Positions 1-6,743 of a stretch of 24,210 nucleotides of DNA are shown in pieces. The translations under genes and the position numbers were made by a program. This DNA comes from a virus: positions 1 through 24,210 of the IMG/VR virus record IMGVR_UViG_3300049445_000017; one strand, written 5' to 3'. Below the pieces are notes generated by a model that was given only the letters and a program-made list of their open reading frames with translations, was not told the DNA's origin and ran no database searches. Every line of letters begins with the position of its first letter. Position 1 is the stretch's first letter.

Positions 1-102
1 AGTGCTGATGGTGACTGGACTGGATTCTATCGTCAAATGCGAACGGCTGAATCTGGCGACCCATACAAACCAATTCGTAAATTTCATCATGCGAGACACT
101 AA
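1..102 (+). CDS. C-terminal end of an unidentified phage protein (partial)
   Basis: An open frame runs in phase 1 from the first base to a TAA at 100-102 and gives the last 33 residues of a protein that begins outside the window. The visible tail is polar and basic and ends in Lys-Phe-His-His-Ala-Arg-His. The stop codon shares its last A with the ATG of the next gene, the same TAATG junction used repeatedly downstream, which supports this being a real gene end. In many tailed phages the large terminase subunit lies just upstream of the portal, so terminase is a reasonable guess from position. Nothing in 33 residues shows it: no Walker or nuclease motif is present. Confidence 0.6.
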   Translation, partial: SADGDWTGFYRQMRTAESGDPYKPIRKFHHARH

Positions 103-551
103 TGTTTAACTGGTTACAAGAATATCTATCAATTAGATATCAGTTCAAGCGCCAAAAGCTTGAAATGCAGGAGAATGCATTAATTTGCAAGTCCTGTGAA
201 ACACTTAAGATGCAGCTTGAGATTGCTAATTATGAGCGCAAGCAAATGCTTGATGCTCTAATTAAACCATCTCAGCCTGCTGAACCAGTTGTACAGCAGC
301 CACCACAAAGTATTAGACCTCATTCTATTCCTTGGGCTGTTCGTAAGCAGATGCTTGAGGCTGAGGATAGAAAGAAGTTTCAAGTCATTGAAGAGCAGAG
401 AAGGAATGATGAGGCTCTTGCTAAAGCCGCTGTTGCTAAAGCTGTTCCACGAGGTGAGAGTGGTGGTCTATCAGTAGTTATTCCTGATGTATCTACAGAA
501 GATAGTATTAAAGCACTGGAAGAAGAACTCGGTATTGAGGAGGCTAAGTGA
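102..551 (+). CDS. Hypothetical protein with charged helical N-terminal half
   Basis: This 149-residue protein has no function I can name. Residues 1-57 are rich in Lys, Glu, Gln and Leu and look like a helix or short coiled coil, with a single CxxC pair (Cys29, Cys32). A Pro/Gln-rich linker follows at about 56-75, then a second charged helix (about 78-115) and an acidic C-terminus. The start ATG overlaps the upstream TAA by one base. The end carries the sequence that acts as a strong ribosome-binding site for the next gene. Its place before the portal suggests a role in packaging or head assembly, but this is inference from position only. One CxxC pair could bind metal only as a dimer or with other ligands. 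Confidence 0.8.
   Translation: MFNWLQEYLSIRYQFKRQKLEMQENALICKSCETLKMQLEIANYERKQMLDALIKPSQPAEPVVQQPPQSIRPHSIPWAVRKQMLEAEDRKKFQVIEEQRRNDEALAKAAVAKAVPRGESGGLSVVIPDVSTEDSIKALEEELGIEEAK
537..543 (+). promoter_or_regulatory. Strong Shine-Dalgarno inside the upstream gene
   Basis: GAGGAGG lies within the Glu-Glu-Ala codons at the end of the preceding gene, 7 bases before the ATG at 551. It decides the start of the 68-residue protein and shows that the phage uses a canonical anti-Shine-Dalgarno. Confidence 0.8.
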
Positions 552-757
552 TGCCTGTTGGACCATCGGCGGGAATGCTTAAGAAAGTATTCGACCCGGC
601 TGTTATGAAAAAGAAAGTAAAGTCATCGCGTGGTTATGCTGAAAGCGGTGGCAACAATATTAAACGGCCGGAGATGGCTGCTGTCCGTAAGCAGAAGGGT
701 GAAGGCGGTAATAAGAAGATGAAGCTAATGCGTGCTGACGCAACACAAGGTGATTGA
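551..757 (+). CDS. Small basic protein, unknown function
   Basis: A 68-residue Lys-, Met- and Gly-rich protein. I chose the ATG at 551, not the in-frame GTG at 548. The ATG forms a TGATG overlap with the upstream stop and sits 7 bases after a very strong Shine-Dalgarno run (GAGGAGG, 537-543). No domain is recognisable. The residues Arg/Lys-Pro-Glu-Met-Ala-Ala-Val-Arg-Lys in the centre and the basic C-terminal third suggest nucleic-acid or acidic-protein contact, but that is speculation. The gene sits in a row of three very small genes before the portal and is coupled to the next gene by another TGATG overlap. Confidence 0.8.
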   Translation: MPVGPSAGMLKKVFDPAVMKKKVKSSRGYAESGGNNIKRPEMAAVRKQKGEGGNKKMKLMRADATQGD

Positions 758-909
758 TGCCTGCTACATCAGCTAAGCAATACAAATTTATGGCTGGTAT
801 CGCACATGGTATGAAGCCAACTAAAGGGCCGGGACCATCACCACAAGTAGCTGAAGAATTCGTTAAGAAGACACCGGCTGCTAAGCGTAAGCAGTTTGCA
901 AAGAAGTAG
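757..909 (+). CDS. 50-residue basic protein with S-x-K-Q-Y-x-F-M-A motif
   Basis: An open frame of 50 codons runs from ATG 757 (TGATG overlap with the previous stop, AAGGTGA at 747-753 upstream) to TAG 907-909, which abuts the portal ATG. The N-terminus contains Ser-Ala-Lys-Gln-Tyr-Lys-Phe-Met-Ala-Gly-Ile-Ala-His-Gly. This recalls the short 'SxxQxxFM...A..G' proteins found near packaging genes of many phages (DUF3008-like in general style). The C-terminal half is Lys/Ala-rich and strongly basic. The tight stop/start contacts on both sides and the absence of internal stops are the main evidence that it is expressed. Its function is unknown; a small DNA- or capsid-binding role is only a guess. 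Confidence 0.75.
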   Translation: MPATSAKQYKFMAGIAHGMKPTKGPGPSPQVAEEFVKKTPAAKRKQFAKK

Positions 910-3267
910 ATGCCTAATACCAAGCTCGATAAGCCAACACAAGAGAGGATTAAGAATCTTCTCAAGACTGTTGCGACTAATTTCGACCAAGAGGATAGAG
1001 CCGCTCGTGAACGCCAACTCCGTAATTGGCGGCGGCTCAAACTTCTTTGGGAAGGATTTCAGCGAGTTTGGTATTCTGAAGTAGCTCATGACTGGCGTAT
1101 CTGGGATGAAGAAATTTCTAATGCCGACAACGACCAAGCATTTTATGATAAGCCTATTAATGTATTCCGTGCTTATTTGGAGTCCCTTATTGCTGCTCTC
1201 TCTATTACAATTCCTGCAATAAAATGTTTTCCTGATGATGCAGAGAATCCTATTGACTTGTCAACGGCTAAGGCTGGTGATAAGATTGCTGAACTGATTT
1301 ATAGACATAACGATGCACCGATTCTTTGGCTGCACGCTCTATACATTAACATGACCGAAGGTATGACAGCAATGTATTCATACCCAAAGTCCGATAAAGA
1401 ATATGGAACGTATAAAGAGAATGTATACAAGAAAGAGAATATTGAAGCTTACATCTGTCCGATATGCAAGAATCAGTTGGATGATGACTTATTCACTAAG
1501 CAGGAGATTGACGAATTTCAACCTGATGACGATGATATTGAACTGCACAATCTGATTATTAATGAAAATCAGGTTGTTTGTCCTCAGTGCGCAGCGCAGT
1601 TAGACCCAAGTTTGCAGAAATCTCCGCTTGTTGTTACTAGATTTGTTGACCAGAAAGAAGTGCCAAAGTCTAGAATTTGCATGGAAGTATACGGTGGTCT
1701 ATACGTAAAGGTGCCTAACTATGCAATGAAGCAAGCTGATTGCCCATATCTTATCTTTAGTTATGAAACTCACTACACTAATGCCCTTGATAGATATGAC
1801 CATCTAAGAGATAAATTTGATTCCAACGGCAAGAAGATTGGTCCTGCTGGTGGAGGAATGTATGACCCATATGAACAGTGGGCAAGGTTGTCACCTCAGT
1901 ATCGTGGTGAGTATCCTCTTAATAATGTTACTGTTAGAAATTGTTGGCTTCGTCCTTCAGCGTTCAACGTTCTGAATGAAGAAGATACTAAACTACTCAA
2001 GAAGCATTACCCTGATGGAGCTAAGTTAGTTCTGGTCAATGATGAATGGGCCGCTGATGAGAATGAAAGCCTTGACGATTGCTGGACTATCATTAAGAAT
2101 CCTCTGTCAGATTACATTCATTACTATCCAACTGGCTCTCTGTTGGTTAGCGTTCAGGACATTACTTCTGATTTGATTTCTTTGGTTCTGCAAACCATTG
2201 AACATGGTATTCAACAGACGTTTGCAGACCCAGGAGTTTTGAACTTTGAGAAATACCGTGAGGCTGAAACAATGCCCGGCGGTATTTATCCTGCTGTTCC
2301 GAAGACTGGTAAATCTGTTGGAGATGGATTCTTTGAAACTAGAACGGCTACCCTAAGCCAGGAAGTATTGCCATTCTTCAACATGATACAGACCCTCGGC
2401 CAGTCTGTATCTGGCGCTCAACCGTCGTTGTTTGGTGGTCAGCTTTCTGGCTCACGTACTGCATCTGAGTATTCAATGAGTAGAGCGCAAGCACTTCAGC
2501 GCCTACAGAATACTTGGAAGACTTATACTCTTTGGTGGAAGCAAATCTTTGCCAAAGTAATTCCAATGTATATTCAGGAAGTTCAGGAAGATGAGAAATC
2601 TACTGAACGGAATGAACAGGGTAACTTCATTAACGTGTTCATTCGTAAGGCAGAACTTGAAGGGCGTATTGGTAGAGTTGAGCTAGAAGCTAATGAGAAT
2701 CTCCCAATTACCTGGTCACAGCGCAAGGATACCTACATGGAGCTACTCAAGCTCCAGAATCCAGAAATCCTTAAAGCACTTGCAGACCCAGAGAATGTTA
2801 AGTCCCTCGTCGAAGCTATCGGACTTGATGACTTTACTGTACCGGGTGAGGATGATAGACAGAAGCAATATGAGGAGATTAGACTTCTAATTAACTCTGA
2901 GCCTATTGAGATTCCTGTTGACCCGATGATAGCAGCGCAAGCTGTAATGTCTGGTCAGCCGCCACCACCTGATACTGAAGAACCATCTGTTGGAATTGAC
3001 CCTGACCTAGATAATCACGATATTGAAGCTGAAGTTTGCAGAACATATCTAGTATCTGATGCTGGTAGGCTGCTTAAGATTGAAAATCCTCTTGGGTATA
3101 AGAACGTACTGCTTCACATGAAAGAACATATGAAGCAAATTCAAATGAGTATGGGTACTGCTCCACAAGCACCAATGCCACCAGCAGGCGGCGGACCCAC
3201 ACCACCACAGCCAACAGGTACTAATATGCCTTTGGCGGAGAATGACAATGTTTCTGCACAAGCTTAA
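910..3267 (+). CDS. Portal protein with zinc-ribbon-like insertion
   Basis: The 785-residue product is the head portal: a ring at one capsid vertex through which DNA is packaged and ejected, and to which the neck is attached. The call rests on length, on position directly before scaffold and major capsid genes, and on a conserved-looking core at about residues 439-570. That core includes Gly-Gly-Gln-Leu-Ser-Gly-Ser-Arg-Thr-Ala near residue 514 and a long helical stretch rich in Gln, Trp and Leu, as in podoviral portals of the P22 size class (P22 portal is about 725 aa). Unusual for a portal is the segment at 183-227, which holds two Cys-Pro-x-Cys knuckles (Cys183/186 and Cys224/227) separated by an Asp/Glu-rich spacer. 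The C-terminus (about 745-775) is Pro/Gly/Gln-rich. The ATG abuts the previous TAG. The last 20-26 bases overlap the scaffold gene. Confidence 0.9.
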   Translation: MPNTKLDKPTQERIKNLLKTVATNFDQEDRAARERQLRNWRRLKLLWEGFQRVWYSEVAHDWRIWDEEISNADNDQAFYDKPINVFRAYLESLIAALSITIPAIKCFPDDAENPIDLSTAKAGDKIAELIYRHNDAPILWLHALYINMTEGMTAMYSYPKSDKEYGTYKENVYKKENIEAYICPICKNQLDDDLFTKQEIDEFQPDDDDIELHNLIINENQVVCPQCAAQLDPSLQKSPLVVTRFVDQKEVPKSRICMEVYGGLYVKVPNYAMKQADCPYLIFSYETHYTNALDRYDHLRDKFDSNGKKIGPAGGGMYDPYEQWARLSPQYRGEYPLNNVTVRNCWLRPSAFNVLNEEDTKLLKKHYPDGAKLVLVNDEWAADENESLDDCWTIIKNPLSDYIHYYPTGSLLVSVQDITSDLISLVLQTIEHGIQQTFADPGVLNFEKYREAETMPGGIYPAVPKTGKSVGDGFFETRTATLSQEVLPFFNMIQTLGQSVSGAQPSLFGGQLSGSRTASEYSMSRAQALQRLQNTWKTYTLWWKQIFAKVIPMYIQEVQEDEKSTERNEQGNFINVFIRKAELEGRIGRVELEANENLPITWSQRKDTYMELLKLQNPEILKALADPENVKSLVEAIGLDDFTVPGEDDRQKQYEEIRLLINSEPIEIPVDPMIAAQAVMSGQPPPPDTEEPSVGIDPDLDNHDIEAEVCRTYLVSDAGRLLKIENPLGYKNVLLHMKEHMKQIQMSMGTAPQAPMPPAGGGPTPPQPTGTNMPLAENDNVSAQA
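3237..3240 (+). promoter_or_regulatory. Start-deciding ribosome-binding site for scaffold
   Basis: GGAG inside the 3' end of the portal gene is 7 bases before ATG 3248 and 1 base before ATG 3242, favouring the second start. Confidence 0.55.
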
Positions 3268-4540
3268 TCTGATTCCGTTCTTTGCTCCTGTTGATACGGC
3301 TACTGGTCCAATTGAAGATAAATCTCTGAGCAGAGAAGATGTCATTGAATTACTTGGTGAAGACGAGCCAGAACAAGAAACTATTGAACTGGAAAAGCCT
3401 GCGAAAAAGGCTTCTAAAGAAACTGATAAAGAAGACGAAGAAGAAACTAAAGAAGAGAAAGAACTCTCTTTAGAAGATGAGATTGAGGAAGAACTTGCAG
3501 AGCCAGATGAAGATAGGCTGGAACTGGTTGTTCCTCTCCGCCGTAAGGAAATTCTAGCTAAGTATCCTGAAATCTTTAAGGATTTTCCAGGACTTGAATC
3601 ATCTATCTATCGTGAGAAGGCATTTACTGAGTTGCTTCCTACGATTGCAGATGCTAAAGCCGCTGTCGAGAAATCTGAACGGCTGGATACTTATGAGAAT
3701 GAAATCATGGAAGGCTCAACTGAGAGCCTGTTGAATGCTGTTCTCAACACAGATAAGAATTCGTTTGACAAGGTAATTGATAATTATCTTCCAACACTTT
3801 ACAAGGTTAATGAAGCTGCTTATTATCACACTATCGGTAATGTCATTAAGCATACCATTATGACTATGGTTAAGGATGGAAGAGATAATGGTGTAGAGGA
3901 TTTGCTTGGAGCCGCTGATGTACTTAATCAGTATATCTTTGGCACCAAAACATTCACTCCACCGCAAAAGCTTTCTACTGACACGAAGAATCCTGCAACT
4001 GATGAAGTAGCTGAACGTGAACGTGCATTTCAGCAACGTCAGTTTGACACGGCTAAGGACACTGTTACTAGTAAGACAGAGAATGTTCTGAAAGCTACTA
4101 TCGATAAGAATATTGACCCCAATGGGTCGATGACTGATTATGTTAAGAAGAATGCTACTCGTGAAGCATTCGATAATCTTGAGAACGCTATCGCCGCTGA
4201 TAGCCGATTTAGAGCTGTTTTAGATAAGCTTTGGGAAAAAGCATTTAGTGATGATTTTAGCACAGAGTCAATGGACAGAATTAAATCTGCCTACACGTCC
4301 AAGGCAAAGACTCTACTGCCAGCTATTATCAAGAAAGCACGTAACGAAGCATTGAAAGGACTCGGTAAGAGAGTTCGAGATGATGATGAAGATACTGATA
4401 AGAAAGATAAACGTGGACCTTTACCTGTTGGAAAAGCACGGAGTCAATCCACCTCCCCTCAAAGTGGAAAGACGGTAAAGGACCAAGCTAGGTCTATCCC
4501 AAAAGGGACTAGCACTTTAGACTATTTGATGCGAGATTGA
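3248..4540 (+). CDS. Scaffolding protein (probable)
   Basis: A 430-residue, highly charged, mainly helical protein between portal and capsid genes. This is the usual place of the scaffold that templates procapsid assembly and is later released. Residues about 25-85 are dominated by Glu, Asp and Lys. The middle (about 100-330) is helical. The C-terminal 70 residues are basic (Lys/Arg-rich with Ser/Thr/Gly/Pro), as in scaffolds whose basic tail binds the coat protein. I chose the ATG at 3248 because a GGAG (3237-3240) lies 7 bases before it; the in-frame ATG at 3242 lies only one base after that motif, so a start two codons earlier is less likely but possible. The gene overlaps the portal end. 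No protease motif was found, so a fused maturation protease is not supported. Confidence 0.8.
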   Translation: MFLHKLNLIPFFAPVDTATGPIEDKSLSREDVIELLGEDEPEQETIELEKPAKKASKETDKEDEEETKEEKELSLEDEIEEELAEPDEDRLELVVPLRRKEILAKYPEIFKDFPGLESSIYREKAFTELLPTIADAKAAVEKSERLDTYENEIMEGSTESLLNAVLNTDKNSFDKVIDNYLPTLYKVNEAAYYHTIGNVIKHTIMTMVKDGRDNGVEDLLGAADVLNQYIFGTKTFTPPQKLSTDTKNPATDEVAERERAFQQRQFDTAKDTVTSKTENVLKATIDKNIDPNGSMTDYVKKNATREAFDNLENAIAADSRFRAVLDKLWEKAFSDDFSTESMDRIKSAYTSKAKTLLPAIIKKARNEALKGLGKRVRDDDEDTDKKDKRGPLPVGKARSQSTSPQSGKTVKDQARSIPKGTSTLDYLMRD

Positions 4541-4550
4541 GGACATTAAC

Positions 4551-5798
4551 ATGGCACTAGTTGAATCTCAGGTTACTGCACTTGAGCTTGAAAGAGTAAT
4601 TCCGAAGATTCGGACACTCTTTGAGCGAGATGACAAGTTCTTCGCTAACATTCAGAAGCGGGATGTTGAGAAGATTTCCAACCGTCAGATGCGAGTTCCT
4701 CTTGAACTGCGTCCCGGTGGTTCTTTTCAGTATTTCAATCCTGATGGCGGAGATTTGGGTCGTGGCGGTGGGCCGTCGTTTGATAAGGCGGTTCTTAGCT
4801 GCGTATTCGTTTCCGAGAACATCGAATACACCAAGCTGGCACAGTGGGCTACCGATGATGATAGGAAGTCTATTGTCAACGGTGTTCGTCGTCTTACTGC
4901 TACAGCATTGGATGAGCTTCGCCGTCAGCTTGATGCTCAGATGATGCAAGCTGGTAACGGTGTCATTGGCACTGTTACTACTGATACTCCTGCCGGTGGT
5001 AGCAACGTTGTTGTTATGACCACTGATGGATTTGGTGCTCGTCTGATGCGTTTTGGTCAGACTGTACAGGTATTCAATTCCACTCTTGCTACTAACAGGG
5101 GCAGCGGAGTTATTACCTTCTGGGACGTTGAAAACAAGACTATCAACATCACTCCCCAGATTGCTGGTGTGACTGGTGGTGACTTTATTGTTACCAACGG
5201 TATCAGTGCTCCTACTGCATTGCCCGCTCTGTTTGGTGTTCCATATCACCACAGCAATGCTTCCACTGGCACTTGGCTTGGCTTTAGCCGTGCTATCACT
5301 CCTGAAATTCGTGCAAATCGAGTGAACGCGGCTTCTGCTGCATTGACATTGCCTCTGCCACGCCTTGCCATTAACAAGATTGGCAATCGTATTGGTATTG
5401 ACAATGACTTCGCTCCTGCTGCATGGATGCATCCTGCTCAAAAGGCAGCTTATGAGGAAATTGGACAGCTTATGTCCACTATCTTCAAGAAGCCGTCTGA
5501 TGAGAGCTTGAATGTTTACTTTGATGGGATGCAGATGGCTGGTGCTCCTGTTAAGTGCTCATTCAATTGGGATAAAACCCGTATTGATTTCGTTACTGAT
5601 TCTGTGTGGGGTCGTGGTGAAATTCTCCCACTTGGATTCTATACTACTGATGGCCGTAACATCTTTGAAATCCGTGGAGCTTCCGGTGGTGTCGCTACTG
5701 CCGAAATCTTCTACATGGTTATTGGCACTCAGACGTTTGTTAACAACCCTGCTGGCTGTTCATTCATTGACACGCTAGCCGTTCCATCGGGGTACTAA
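4551..5798 (+). CDS. Major capsid protein
   Basis: This 415-residue protein follows the scaffold and an AGGA motif (4540-4543) 7 bases before its ATG. It is the probable HK97-fold shell subunit. Length, position and composition fit: many Gly, Asn, Thr and Val residues, an N-terminal helix rich in Glu and Arg (about 8-50), a Gly-rich turn with Asp-Gly-Gly-Asp-Leu-Gly-Arg-Gly-Gly-Gly near 65-75, a helix ending in Leu-Asp-Glu-Leu-Arg-Arg-Gln-Leu-Asp near 120-130, and a C-terminal beta-rich domain with an Ile-Gly-Thr-Gln strand near the end. It shows the most GC-rich, regular codon choice around it, as expected for the most abundant protein. No N-terminal protease-cleavable delta domain is obvious. 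A long reverse-strand open frame across it is a by-product of this codon bias. Confidence 0.9.
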   Translation: MALVESQVTALELERVIPKIRTLFERDDKFFANIQKRDVEKISNRQMRVPLELRPGGSFQYFNPDGGDLGRGGGPSFDKAVLSCVFVSENIEYTKLAQWATDDDRKSIVNGVRRLTATALDELRRQLDAQMMQAGNGVIGTVTTDTPAGGSNVVVMTTDGFGARLMRFGQTVQVFNSTLATNRGSGVITFWDVENKTINITPQIAGVTGGDFIVTNGISAPTALPALFGVPYHHSNASTGTWLGFSRAITPEIRANRVNAASAALTLPLPRLAINKIGNRIGIDNDFAPAAWMHPAQKAAYEEIGQLMSTIFKKPSDESLNVYFDGMQMAGAPVKCSFNWDKTRIDFVTDSVWGRGEILPLGFYTTDGRNIFEIRGASGGVATAEIFYMVIGTQTFVNNPAGCSFIDTLAVPSGY

Positions 5799-5799
5799 C

Positions 5800-6015
5800 A
5801 TGGCAGCTACAATTACGGTTACTGGAACTGCCGGAGCTGGTCTTACTGTGACCTCTGCGGTATTCAACAATATCACCTCTTTTACTATTGATGCGGTGAA
5901 TAACCTCATCACTATGTTTCAGGGTGGTACTGCACTGCCAGCTATCAGTATTAACGCTGCTACCACAGTGACTGCCACTAAGGCTGCTGCTGTTTGGACT
6001 CTGACAATTAGCTAA
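5800..6015 (+). CDS. Small virion protein, candidate head decoration
   Basis: A 71-residue Thr/Ala/Val-rich protein one base after the capsid gene stop. It is predicted as almost all beta strand, with no charged helices and few charged residues at all. It ends Ala-Ala-Val-Trp-Thr-Leu-Thr-Ile-Ser, an ending of the type seen in short bacteriophage surface proteins. Its place directly behind the capsid gene, followed by two similar small proteins, makes capsid decoration or cement the most natural hypothesis. There is no specific family motif I recognise. No strong Shine-Dalgarno precedes it, so it is probably translated by ribosomes finishing the capsid gene, which would give near-capsid expression. 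Confidence 0.75.
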   Translation: MAATITVTGTAGAGLTVTSAVFNNITSFTIDAVNNLITMFQGGTALPAISINAATTVTATKAAAVWTLTIS

Positions 6016-6026
6016 CATTGGAATCT

Positions 6027-6032
6027 AGGAGG
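6027..6032 (+). promoter_or_regulatory. Perfect Shine-Dalgarno AGGAGG
   Basis: AGGAGG lies 8 bases before ATG 6041 in a 25-base gap. It is followed by a second GGAGG (6035-6039) too close to the start to be used. This is the strongest free-standing ribosome-binding site in the window and implies high expression of the following small protein. Confidence 0.85.
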
Positions 6033-6040
6033 GTGGAGGA

Positions 6041-6346
6041 ATGATTCCAGGTCTTACAACAAAGCTATCGGAGACTAACGTAGCAGCGGCTGCTTCTATC
6101 TTTGCAAAATCAGATATCGTTCGCGTGACTGACACTACTAGCACTACGGTACTAACTACTATTGTACCGGGTGCTGCTGGTTTTAGTCAGGTCTGCTTCT
6201 TGCAGAATAAGAGCGGCGCTTCTATCACTATTGTTACCACTGGAAATGTGGTTGGCTCTGGCACATTTACAGTTCTTAACAATAGAATGGCTGTACTTGT
6301 GTTCAGCAAGCTCGAACAGAAGTGGTCAGTTTGTCAGGATACGTAG
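6041..6346 (+). CDS. Small beta-rich virion protein, paralogue of the next gene
   Basis: This 101-residue protein has a perfect ribosome-binding site and an all-beta composition. Its C-terminal half contains Thr-Thr-Gly-Asn-Val-Val-Gly-x-Gly-Thr followed by an Ala-Val-Leu-Val-Phe strand and a Trp-Ser-Val ending. The next protein has the same order of elements (Gly-Asn-Val-Val-Gly-Gly-Thr, then Cys-Leu-Leu-Val-Phe, then Tyr-Thr-Val-Val), so the two probably arose by duplication. Placement after the capsid gene and strong translation signals suggest a high-copy virion component such as a capsid decoration protein. A phage fold of this kind could equally be a small tail component, so the assignment is inference. 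It ends in TAG, unusual here, with a fresh Shine-Dalgarno before the next gene. Confidence 0.75.
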   Translation: MIPGLTTKLSETNVAAAASIFAKSDIVRVTDTTSTTVLTTIVPGAAGFSQVCFLQNKSGASITIVTTGNVVGSGTFTVLNNRMAVLVFSKLEQKWSVCQDT

Positions 6347-6350
6347 TCTA

Positions 6351-6355
6351 AGGAG
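6351..6355 (+). promoter_or_regulatory. Shine-Dalgarno AGGAG
   Basis: AGGAG five bases before ATG 6361, within a 14-base gap, giving the second paralogue its own initiation site. Confidence 0.8.
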
Positions 6356-6360
6356 AAGAA

Positions 6361-6675
6361 ATGCCGGACCTAAATTTTCAAGACATTTCGACTGTTCAGG
6401 GTCTTGGTCAGCCAAAGCCGGTAACATTTACGGCTGCGGCTACTATTGCACCTAGTACGTTTCTCACTATTCTTTCTGGTAACACAGCGGTGAGCACCAT
6501 TACACCTCCTGTTACCGGAACGCATATGTTGTGCATCGTTCCAGGTACTACTACTGGATTCACAACTGGTGGAAACGTTGTTGGTGGAACTACTACTGTT
6601 GCAAGCCGAGCGTGCTTGCTTGTATTTAACCCACTTACTGCTGCCTACACTGTGGTTACTGGAGCCACTGGTTAA
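6361..6675 (+). CDS. Small beta-rich virion protein, paralogue of the preceding gene
   Basis: A 104-residue Thr/Gly/Ala/Val-rich protein with almost no charged residues after the first 20. The segment Gly-Gly-Asn-Val-Val-Gly-Gly-Thr-Thr-Thr-Val (about 73-83), then Leu-Leu-Val-Phe, parallels the preceding 101-residue protein. This supports a tandem duplication that has diverged strongly at the N-terminus. The likely role is a surface or decoration protein of the head, present in many copies. This is inferred from position behind the capsid gene and from its own Shine-Dalgarno. It is the last gene before the longest gap and the enzyme gene, so it may close the head-protein translation unit. Confidence 0.75.
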   Translation: MPDLNFQDISTVQGLGQPKPVTFTAAATIAPSTFLTILSGNTAVSTITPPVTGTHMLCIVPGTTTGFTTGGNVVGGTTTVASRACLLVFNPLTAAYTVVTGATG

Positions 6676-6743
6676 ATCCTAGTTACTTGCCCAGTAACAG
6701 GTAGTCGGGCTGCGCATGACTCTAATCACGCAGATTTAATTAT
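6676..6743 (+). promoter_or_regulatory. Longest intergenic gap, with two hairpins
   Basis: This 68-base gap holds two inverted repeats. The first has a 6-bp stem GTTACT/AGTAAC (6682-6687 with 6693-6698) around a 5-base loop, extended by CCT/AGG across a bulged A. The second is CTGCG/CGCAG (6710-6714 with 6729-6733), continued by TGA/TCA after a 2-base bulge, and is followed by an AT-rich run ATTTAATTAT up to the next ATG. There is no Shine-Dalgarno before that ATG. The structures could form an inefficient terminator or attenuator that lowers the next (enzyme) gene relative to the capsid genes, or could control its translation. The T-run after hairpin 2 is too broken for a confident intrinsic terminator call. 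Confidence 0.45.

Noticed and set aside
3248-4540. Scaffold fused to a capsid maturation protease
   Set aside because: No Ser/His protease motif or N-terminal catalytic domain is visible; the protein is charged and helical throughout.
4557-5441. 294-codon open frame on the reverse strand across the major capsid gene
   Set aside because: It is fully antisense to a well-supported gene whose regular codon bias leaves the opposite frame open; it has no ribosome-binding site and a low-complexity Ser/Asn/Thr composition.
6699-6735. tRNA-like look of the second hairpin (GGTAGTCGGGC followed by a stem-loop)
   Set aside because: No acceptor stem, no T-arm, and the loop between TGA and TCA is six rather than seven bases; it does not fold as a tRNA.
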